Source of the DNA: an uncultured Neisseria sp.
GTDB taxonomy: Bacteria > Pseudomonadota > Gammaproteobacteria > Burkholderiales > Neisseriaceae
Reading direction: 5' to 3'
NCBI GenBank assembly: GCA_927911515.1
Contig: CAKMQH010000216.1
Location: 1-8,448 of the forward strand
Length of the DNA: 8,448 nucleotides
Shown: positions 1 through 6,154 of the stretch, in pieces
Layout of the letters: each line of letters begins with the position of its first letter
Position numbering within the stretch: the stretch's first letter is position 1
Program-made: the position numbers and the translations under genes
The notes under the pieces: generated by a model
Told to the model about the DNA's origin: nothing
Database searches by the model: none
Seen by the model: the letters and a program-made list of their open reading frames with translations, nothing else

Positions 1-351
1 TTAAAGGCTTCAAAGGTTTTTTCAGACGACGTAAACGGTTTTTCTTTTGCTTCGGCTTTGTTTTTATTGGCTTCCACGCCAAGCGCGTATGCGGTTTTAT
101 CCCACAAAAAAATTCGGCTTGATACCCGACGTGCGTTTTTCAGGGCGTGGCACGCTCATCAGCTTCGGTTGCGGCTTTTTATCGGCGGTCAGATTCGGCA
201 CAGCGGTTTTCAGACGACCTTCTTTATCCAACACCAAAATCCAACCGATTTTCTCCTCACTAAAGCCATAAGGCGGCACTTTCAGGTTGCCCATTTCATC
301 TTTTTCCGCTGCCAAACGGCGGTAATAGCGGGCAAGGGACGCAAGAATCAT
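1..351 (-). CDS. cas8c: Cas8c/Csd1, type I-C Cascade large subunit (N-terminal part, runs off left edge, one frameshift)
   Basis: This is the large subunit of the type I-C Cascade complex, which in this family takes part in PAM recognition and holds the crRNA-guided complex on DNA. The visible ~116 residues begin MILASLARYYRRL and contain the Csd1 hallmarks VPPYGFSEEKIGW, LVLDKEGRL and RTSGIKPNF. The plus-strand A7 run at 106-112 (T7 in the gene) shifts the frame to a stop. With six bases the protein continues NFLWDKTAYALGV, a strongly conserved Csd1 block, and stays open to the edge. The start codon overlaps the cas5c stop (ATGA, 4 nt), so the two are translationally coupled. Family proteins are about 550-600 residues, so most of the gene lies outside the window. 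I judge the frameshift to be a homopolymer over-call, not decay. Confidence 0.9.
21..32 (-). repeat. Variant DNA uptake sequence
   Basis: Minus strand reads ACGTCGTCTGAA inside cas8c (encoding TSSE). The ten-base core matches the mucosa-type dialect, but the first two bases differ from the AG prefix. Confidence 0.5.
209..220 (-). repeat. DNA uptake sequence, AG-mucDUS
   Basis: Minus strand reads AGGTCGTCTGAA, the exact dialect described for N. mucosa and close relatives, inside cas8c. Its presence within cas8c suggests the cas genes have been carried in a mucosa-dialect Neisseria long enough to share its uptake signal. Confidence 0.85.
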
Positions 352-1028
352 GCTTTCACCTCCTCGGCGTAAAACGGCGGCACATCAATCACGCCGTCTT
401 TCATTTCCGCGCGGAAAAAATGCGGCGTGTTGCCGTGGTCAAAATCAATATCATGCAGCATCCAGCCCAAATCGCGGTTTGCCTCGCTTTCCGATAACGC
501 CGACAGCGGCAGCGGCTCACCTTCATCAATCAATGCAAAATCGGCAGGAAATTCACGCACACCCAAACAAGGCTGCTGAAAACATTGCCCTTTTTTTCGC
601 ACGGCGTTTGAACATCTCAATATGCTTGGTAACGGTCTCATCCGCGCCTGCTTTTTGCCGTCAGCACCGCATGGGCTTCAATCACATAAGCCACGTCTTT
701 AAGCACCGTCGCCGCGCGCTGCTGGCGGTCGTCTTCAATCAGCGTATATAAATCGGCAACGCTCTTGCGCTTCATCGCGCCGCTGACCTTACCCGCCGAA
801 ATCTTGCCGCCCAATTCATTGCGCCGCACCGACTCAAACCGAATCGGTTTCAACACATAAATCCGGTCAATCACCCACCGAATCGCCGGCTTCCAATGCA
901 CCGCCGCCAAAATCCCGCGCGCCGCCGACGGCGTGATGACATCATAAGACACCCGTTCCACCTTCATCTCCGGACGGGGTAAAACAGGCATAATCGCCCC
1001 AAATATGTAGGCGGATTTGGTTTGCCAT
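348..1028 (-). CDS. cas5c: Cas5c (Cas5d), type I-C crRNA-processing Cascade subunit, three +1 frameshifts
   Basis: In type I-C systems Cas5c replaces Cas6: it cuts pre-crRNA within the repeat and stays bound to the crRNA 5' handle in Cascade. Start ATG at 1028 follows AAAGGAG by 5 nt. The protein begins MANQIRLHIWGDYACFTRP, then MKVERVSYDVITPSAARGIL, WKPAIRWVIDRI, VLKPIRFESVRRNE and RQQRA, ending DLGWMLHDIDF, FFRAEMKDGVIDVP. Three tracts are one base too long: plus-strand G4 at 976-979, T5 at 652-656 and T7 at 591-597. Correcting each gives 225 residues, the family size. The Lys-His pair matching the catalytic KH of studied Cas5d enzymes is at about 134-135, between the second and third shifts. 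The residue before WKP is His44; I cannot say whether it changes a catalytic tyrosine. The gene overlaps cas8c by 4 nt. No cas3 precedes it. Confidence 0.92.
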
Positions 1029-1045
1029 ACAAACTCCTTTACACA

Positions 1046-1071
1046 CAGCCGCCCGAAGGCGGCTGATTTTT
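1046..1071 (+). terminator. GC-rich hairpin before cas5c, terminator-like on the plus strand
   Basis: Perfect 8-bp stem CAGCCGCC/GGCGGCTG (1046-1053 and 1058-1065) with a 4-nt loop CGAA. On the plus strand it is followed by ATTTTT, the form of an intrinsic terminator, but no plus-strand gene leads into it. On the minus strand the loop reads TTCG closed by C-G, an unusually stable RNA tetraloop, and it lies 10-20 nt before the cas5c ribosome binding site with no T tract behind it. It could stabilise the 5' end of cas mRNA or separate the restriction operon from the cas operon. Confidence 0.6.
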
Positions 1072-1092
1072 ACTGATAACCTATAAATTTTA

Positions 1093-1122
1093 GTTTCAAC
1101 CCACGCACTTGATAAGTGCGAT
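1093..1122 (-). CRISPR. Solitary type I-C CRISPR repeat between res and cas5c
   Basis: On the minus strand the 30 nt end in GTGCGTGGGTTGAAAC, very close to the type I-C repeat end GTGCGTGGATTGAAAC. The 5' half ATCGCAC matches the usual GTCGCAC. The internal palindrome CGCACTT-ATC-AAGTGCG (7-bp perfect stem) is the stem-loop recognised by Cas5c. I see no second copy in the window, so there is no array and no defined spacer. It has the same orientation as the cas genes. It may be a remnant of an array, a recombination scar, or a regulatory pseudo-repeat. Confidence 0.75.
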
Positions 1123-1143
1123 CCGTTTTAGACAGACTTTTTC

Positions 1144-3845
1144 TCAAACCTTAAAAAATCCGCCAATTTTTTTTGATTCGGCAACTTCATCATGCGGAAT
1201 CAGCACATAACGCCAATGCTTACCATTGTGCTGCAACGCATAATCCGTAGCATGTTTACACCATTCAAAAGCTGCATCAGCTTTTGCCAAAACTTCAGAA
1301 TCTTTTAAATCTTTGCCTGCTTTGGTTTCAACAAGCCAGATAGAATCTTCGGTCTCTACAACAAAATCAGGGATATATTCTTTAGAATCGAAACCTGATT
1401 TCCAGTAGATCTGGAATTGTCCTTGGGCAGGTTTGAACCATTTTTGCGCGTCTCGTTCCAGAATCACAGCAAAACGGCGTTCAGTATCAGAGTCAAATTT
1501 TTGTAAGGGATACAGACATTTGGAAAAGCTGCCAAACAGCATTTGCTTAATACGGCTGACATCTTTTGGTGTTTGTCGCACGGAATGAATCGGTTCATCA
1601 GCTGAAACAGTATAATTACATGGTTTGAGCGTACTAAATCCTTGGCTAACACGAGCCTCATAGCTCGCCGCTTTTTCCCAAAAATGCGCCATCATTTGAG
1701 CATGGATTTCACGGGCAATCAGACGGCGTTCTTTATCCAGCACACTCAAAACTTCCTCTTCGGATAAATAAGCGCGTAGGTGCGCCACCATCTGCCCCGC
1801 CAAATCGTAAAGCAAGTCAGCTTGGGTGAAATAGTCGATATCGTCGAAATCCATCAGCGAAAAAACGATATAGTCTTCAGGGCGTTTTTCCTTCATACCC
1901 AATTCAGCAGACAGGCTACTTTGCTCGTTGGTGTGCAGGTTGTGAATAGTAATTTCACGTTCACTCGGTTGTAGATGCAGGCTGCTTAAATCGAGTTTGA
2001 ACGGATGGAATCCTGTGCTGACTTCCCCGCTGGGTACAACTGTAATTCTAGGAATATCGATGGTTTGATTCACCATTGTTTCTGTGGTTTTAGCAACAAT
2101 CTCGACTATATCCAGCTCATCCACTAGCAATTCCCCTTGAACCGGTTGTAATGCCGTCTGAACTTCTTGAACGATTTTTTTCGTGGATTTCTACTGTCAA
2201 TAATGCTTGGGAAGTTGGCGCTTCACTTGGGCGGGAAGCATATTTTGTCGCGACTTCCATTACCTTTCGGGCAATGCGCTTTTTCGGTTTCAGTTTTTAA
2301 AAACAGGCTGATAATCAACTGAAGAATTAGCTTCTGAAATACCTTGTTTTGTATTTTCAGACGACATTTCTACCAATCCCAATTTCGTTTCCACACCACT
2401 ATACACCTGCACGCTAACTTTTTTATCGTCCTCACTCGGTGCATCCAAAATTACCTGTTTCAATTTCAATACCGAATCACCTTTATTAGCTTCATCAATG
2501 ATTTCCTGAAAGCGGTCGTGGGCGATAATGTTCAATCTATCCACCACTTCCACTCCCGTACGTTTGCCGTAAGGCAGACGCAAACCGCGTCCGATAGATT
2601 GCTCGATCAGTGTTCTAGCATTGGCAGCGCGCAGCGGTACGATGGTATAAAGATTGGTAACGTCCCAGCCCTCTTTGAGCATATTGACATGAATCACGAT
2701 TTCCGTCGGCTCATCCACGCTCTCCACCGCTAAAAGTCGTTCAATCATTTCCTCTTCGTCTTTGCCTGATTTACTGGAATCCACCTGAATCACTTTGCCC
2801 TGATAACGCCCGTTATAAAAGTTGTCCGACTCCAGTAAAGACAATAATTGCGCCGCGTGCGTGGTATCACGGGCAATCACCAGCATAAAAGGCTTCACCA
2901 CGGCAACATTATTTTCCCGAGCATAAGTTATAAGCTCGACCTTGGTGTTTTCATGCACACGCACGCCATCTTCTAACTTGATTTTCTCAATTTCTTCGGG
3001 CGTATAATTTTTCGCATCAAAAATTGCGCTGCGTAACCACCGCAGGCATTTTGACAAAACCATCGTCCATTGCCCGAGCCAGCGGATAATCTACAATCAC
3101 GTTTTTGAACGGAATAGGCGCTTTGGTGGATTCCACAAATGGCGTGGCAGTTAACTCCAAGCCCAAAAGCGGATTTAATTCATTAATCGCCCGCATCCCC
3201 GCCTGCGCCCGATAGCGATGTGATTCATCCATCAGCAACACTAAATCAGGCAGATTCGCCAGATAATTGAAATAACTATCGCCCAGCACTTCACGCATTC
3301 GCTTGATTTTTGGCTCTTTGCCGCCGCGCACCTCGCTGTTGATTTTGGAAATGTTGAATACATTAACGGTAATCTCACCAAAAAGATTATTCATCCCCAT
3401 AGTCAAATTCTGCTGCTCATAGTTGTCTCCACTAATCAGCTTGGGTGGATTTACTGCAAATTCACTGATACCTTTAAACACATATTTCGGCGTATTCGGT
3501 GTAAAGTCGGCAATCAGCTTGTTATAAATCGTCAGATTCGGTGCAAGTACAAAAAAAATTATTGATCCCGTGTGCCAAATGCAGATAGGCGACAAATGCC
3601 CCCATTAGGCGGGTTTTTCCCACCCCCGTTGCCAAAGCAAAGCACAATGACGGAAATTCCCGCTCAAAATCCTCTAAAGTAGAAAACTCTGCTTTTAAAG
3701 TATTCAACACTGCAGCCACATCTCGGTCTTTTTGTGCCATTTCCGGTGCAGCATCCAACGCCTGCTTTAACTTCGCCAAACTTTCTGCTTGCGGTGCACG
3801 CAAAGACAAACGTCCGTTGATATAGTTTTGAGTTCTGATACTCAT
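1144..3845 (-). CDS. res: Type III restriction enzyme Res subunit (SF2 helicase plus PD-(D/E)XK nuclease), several frameshifts
   Basis: Res joins Mod to form the type III endonuclease, which uses ATP to move or signal along DNA and cuts near unmethylated sites. Rebuilt across its frameshifts it is ~900 residues, normal for the family. Order: Walker A ATGVGKT (~72-78), motif II MDESHRYR with DESH (~206-209), motif III LTATPF (~231-236), motif VI QSIGRGLRLPYG (~415), and the C-terminal nuclease YIPDFVV...WLVETKAGKD (D ~825, E-x-K ~838-840, bases ~1321-1371). Extra bases lie in plus-strand tracts 3551-3558 (A8), 3019-3023 (A5), 2294-2303 (T5A5), 2280-2284 (T5) and 2175-2181 (T7). The open pieces are 3845-3522, 3595-3017, 3063-2290 and 2130-1144. 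The start ATG at 3845 has only a weak AGAGA-type ribosome site. The stop depends on another tract: see finding at 1128-1180. All motifs are intact, so the enzyme is probably whole if the tracts are over-calls. Confidence 0.9.
2151..2162 (+). repeat. DNA uptake sequence, AT-DUS
   Basis: ATGCCGTCTGAA, the exact 12-mer used by N. meningitidis and N. gonorrhoeae for species-specific DNA uptake by transformation. It lies inside the coding region of res. Confidence 0.9.
2356..2367 (-). repeat. Variant DNA uptake sequence
   Basis: Minus strand reads ATGTCGTCTGAA, inside res. It shares the GTCGTCTGAA core with the mucosa-type dialect but has AT in front in place of AG. It may be a partly active or hybrid site. 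Confidence 0.6.
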
Positions 3846-4044
3846 GGTTTTTATCTCTTATCTCTTGTTTTCAGTAATTAAGAATAGCTTAATCACCGAT
3901 TTGATCTTTATTCCTTTAGCTGTCTGGATTTTTTAGATAACCAAACTGCCATATGTGATCAGTTGCTCGAAAATTTCGAATAACTGACATTTTGTGCAGC
4001 AAGCCAGTACAATACGAACTATCTGGAATTTCCGGATAGTTCAT
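3846..4044 (-). other. Gap between the DUF1016 fragment and res
   Basis: This 199-bp AT-rich stretch separates two otherwise tightly packed genes. It holds the 27-nt inverted repeat at 4016-4042 and a smaller palindrome CGAAA-A-TTTCG at 3968-3978. I see no convincing -35/-10 pair for res and no continuation of DUF1016 in any frame. A 42-codon open frame from ATG 4044 to 3916 has no recognisable similarity. The segment looks like what is left after loss of the rest of the DUF1016 gene. Confidence 0.4.
4016..4042. repeat. 27-nt near-perfect inverted repeat after the DUF1016 stop
   Basis: Arms of 13 nt around a single central base: GAACTATCTGGAA / TTCCGGATAGTTC on the plus strand. There is one non-Watson-Crick pair, T-G on the plus strand and C-A on the minus strand. 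It starts 2 nt beyond the stop codon of the DUF1016 fragment. No T run follows on the minus strand, so it is not a standard terminator for mod. It could block 3' exonucleases, act as an operator, or mark a deletion or insertion end. Confidence 0.6.
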
Positions 4045-4402
4045 CTATTTCTTCTTGCCAATACGGTTAATCAAAAGCACATTATGACCCCACGGCAATT
4101 GTCCAACAGACTGTTGGACAGTTTCAAAATCAGTCCAAGCTTCGGCAAAAGCCCGCATATATAGAAGGTTGGCACGGGAAAACCCCTTCATTTCAGGAAA
4201 CGCCTCGCGCAAATCCTGCCCCAAGCGGTCAATCACTTTGCTGCCCCAGCCTTGCGCAGCCTGCCGCTGCAAAATATCCCGCCCGATATGCCAGTAAAGC
4301 GATACCAGCTCGGCATTTACTGCCAAAACCGCTTTGTGCCGCGCGGTCAGCACCCGGTTTTTTAATGTCTGCCAGCCATTGCACATAATCGGCGTGCATC
4401 AT
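4045..4402 (-). pseudogene. Truncated DUF1016/YhcG-like N-terminal domain, one frameshift
   Basis: Family members (about 330-370 residues) have an N-terminal DUF1016 domain and a C-terminal PD-(D/E)XK nuclease domain and often sit beside restriction systems. Only the N-terminal domain is present: VNAELVSLYWHIGRDIL, GWGSKVIDRLGQDLREAFP, GFSRANLLYMRAFAEAW and QLPWGHN, then a stop after NRIGKKK. The plus-strand T6 at 4358-4363 is one base too long; correcting it joins MMHADYVQWLADIK to NRVLTARHKAV and gives ~118 residues. I chose ATG at 4402, seven bases after AAGGA; ATGs at 4408 and 4420 are alternatives, the latter overlapping the mod stop. The C-terminal loss is not explained by a simple frameshift, as no frame downstream resumes the family sequence. 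The nuclease is absent, so catalysis is unlikely. A residual binding role cannot be excluded. Confidence 0.75.
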
Positions 4403-4412
4403 CGCCATTTCC

Positions 4413-6149
4413 TTACCCATCACTATCCTCTCCATCAAACAATCCGCCCTGATTTTCGACCGCACTTTTGCGTTTCACGGATTTGGTTTTGGCGGCAGGT
4501 TGGTTTTCAGACGACCTTGGCTCAGGCTCTTCTTCTGCCATCGGAAGATTGGCGACGTTCAAGCTGTAATCATCATGTCCCCATTCGCAGCGTTTCAAAA
4601 TCATTTTGGGGATTTTTTTTAAGGAAAGATTCGGGAAACGCTCTGCCGCCTGATCAGCCGTAATCCCACGCCAAGCGGAGCAGCAGATTAGCAGGCTGCG
4701 ACCTGCTCCAACCTCGTCTGAAAGCACTTGCAACTGTTCAACAGATAGGCTTTGGGTGGTAACGTAGATAAAATCGTTTTCGCTGGAATAGCCGTGCTGC
4801 CACCAAAGGTTTTCAGACGGCATATAGGTAAATCCCTCCAGCTTCGCTAAGGCTTCCGCCAGCATTTCAGGGTTGTAGTCGGGATTGATGATTTGATTGC
4901 CCCATTTGTCGTTGACAATTAATGTCGGCGCAAGGCGAAAATAGCGGAATCCACCGCCACCTTGCCAATTCACCGCCTTGGAAATGCCGCCCTGATCTTC
5001 GCCGTCAATGACTTTTTGCAGGCGTGGGATAATGTGGGTATGGCAATGCTCGCCCAGCTCCACCATAATCCAACGCCGTCCCATTTTATGGGCAACTGCG
5101 CCGGTAGTGCCGCTACCGGCGAAGGAATCAAGGACAAGATCGCCGGGGTTGGTGGCAATAGTTAATATTCTCTCAATAAAACGTTCTGGTTTAGGTGTAG
5201 AAAAAGGATCTATTGAATTAAATTTCATAACCTCTTGTCGAGCATTTCTATTTTCACCAACTTCCGTGTAATCCCACACAGATTTAGGTACAACACCTTT
5301 ATCACCAACTTCTGACAAAAATCGTTTAACTGTGGGTTTATTTTTCCCATCCTTACCAAACCAAATTCTATTATCTTTAATTAGTTCCAAAAAACGCTCT
5401 TTTGAATATGCCCATGCACGACCATCTGGCGGTAGTACTTTTCTCCCTCCCGGAGTTACGACTTCGTATATCCCAGTTTGAGAAACTGTTTTTACTGTAA
5501 TATTATCCGCATACCAAGGACCTCTACCGTACCACTCTCCACTTTCATTTATTCCATCAAAATCATCAGAATTTTTGTAAATGCTATTTTGCTTTTCAGT
5601 TCGACTTAATTTATTTATCTTCCATATTTCTTTATTTTTTGCATAGACAAAAACATGGTCATGAGTATCGCTAATCCATTTTGCATCATTTTGAGGAGCA
5701 GATTTCTTAACCCAAATGGCATTTACAACAAAATTCCTCCGCCCAAACACTTCATCACACAAGACTTTCAAATAATGTGCTTCATTGTCATCAATGGTAA
5801 TCCACAGCGAACCGTCATCTGAAAGCAGGCGTTTGATAATCTCCAAACGATCGCGCATCAGTCCTAGCCAGATAGAATGCTCTAGCCCGTCATCGTAATG
5901 GGTAAAAGCACTGCCCGTGTTATACGGTGGGTCGATAAACACGCATTTCACCTTACCCGTAAATTCCTGCTCTAAAGCTTTAAGCGCAAGCAGGTTGTCA
6001 CCAAAAATCAATCGGTTGTCAAACGCCGCCGATTCCGACCGCACTTTGGCATGATAGGATTTTTCAGGGTCTTCCAGTAATATCCGCGCTTCTAACTTCG
6101 GACGTTTATGTTTACCTATCCAGGTGAGTTCTAGTTTTTGGGTTTTCAT
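4413..6149 (-). CDS. mod: Type III restriction-modification methyltransferase Mod (beta-class N6-adenine)
   Basis: Mod methylates adenine at a short asymmetric site from S-adenosylmethionine and gives the Mod-Res complex its specificity. The 578-residue protein has beta-class order: catalytic motif IV FIDPPYNTG (DPPY ~73-76), then IWLGLMRDRLEIIKRLL and GSLWITIDDNE, then the SAM-binding FAGSGTTG (~343-350) after NPGDLVLD. The region ~150-310 between them is the expected target-recognition domain, and its DNA is clearly AT-rich. ATG at 6149 (MKTQKLEL) fits the family better than the upstream ATG at 6209, which lies inside the preceding gene; GAG lies 9 nt before it. It follows the ATPase gene by 5 bp. 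The frame is unbroken, even over an A8 tract (plus-strand T8 at 4613-4620). The tail is charged and of low complexity. No tandem repeats typical of phase-variable Neisseria mod genes are seen. Confidence 0.93.
   Translation of the reverse strand: MKTQKLELTWIGKHKRPKLEARILLEDPEKSYHAKVRSESAAFDNRLIFGDNLLALKALEQEFTGKVKCVFIDPPYNTGSAFTHYDDGLEHSIWLGLMRDRLEIIKRLLSDDGSLWITIDDNEAHYLKVLCDEVFGRRNFVVNAIWVKKSAPQNDAKWISDTHDHVFVYAKNKEIWKINKLSRTEKQNSIYKNSDDFDGINESGEWYGRGPWYADNITVKTVSQTGIYEVVTPGGRKVLPPDGRAWAYSKERFLELIKDNRIWFGKDGKNKPTVKRFLSEVGDKGVVPKSVWDYTEVGENRNARQEVMKFNSIDPFSTPKPERFIERILTIATNPGDLVLDSFAGSGTTGAVAHKMGRRWIMVELGEHCHTHIIPRLQKVIDGEDQGGISKAVNWQGGGGFRYFRLAPTLIVNDKWGNQIINPDYNPEMLAEALAKLEGFTYMPSENLWWQHGYSSENDFIYVTTQSLSVEQLQVLSDEVGAGRSLLICCSAWRGITADQAAERFPNLSLKKIPKMILKRCEWGHDDYSLNVANLPMAEEEPEPRSSENQPAAKTKSVKRKSAVENQGGLFDGEDSDG
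4506..4517 (-). repeat. DNA uptake sequence, AG-mucDUS
   Basis: Minus strand reads AGGTCGTCTGAA, an exact mucosa-dialect uptake sequence in the 3' part of mod, where it encodes the low-complexity acidic/serine tail. Confidence 0.85.
4812..4823 (-). repeat. DNA uptake sequence, AT-DUS
   Basis: Minus strand reads ATGCCGTCTGAA, an exact AT-DUS in the C-terminal part of mod (encoding MPSE), about 300 bp from an AG-mucDUS in the same gene. Confidence 0.9.
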
Positions 6150-6154
6150 ATTTC

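Noticed and set aside
58..751. Plus-strand open frames opposite cas8c and cas5c
   Set aside because: They are antisense shadows; the minus-strand frames carry clear Csd1 and Cas5c motifs and these have no ribosome site or recognisable domain.
1081..1130. A CRISPR array
   Set aside because: Only one repeat is present; no second copy or regular spacing is seen in the window.
3916..4044. 42-codon open frame after the DUF1016 stop, starting ATG at 4044
   Set aside because: Its first codons lie within the inverted repeat, it has no recognisable similarity and no ribosome binding site.
4613..4620. T8 run in mod as another frameshift
   Set aside because: The frame continues through it unchanged to a sensible end, so no shift is needed.
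4962..5271. Plus- and minus-strand small frames inside mod
   Set aside because: They overlap the FAGSGTTG coding region of mod in other frames and show no domain of their own.
5900..6149. Tandem repeat tract for phase variation at the 5' end of mod
   Set aside because: No tetra- or pentanucleotide repeats of the kind found in modA/modB/modD are present; the frame is open without them.
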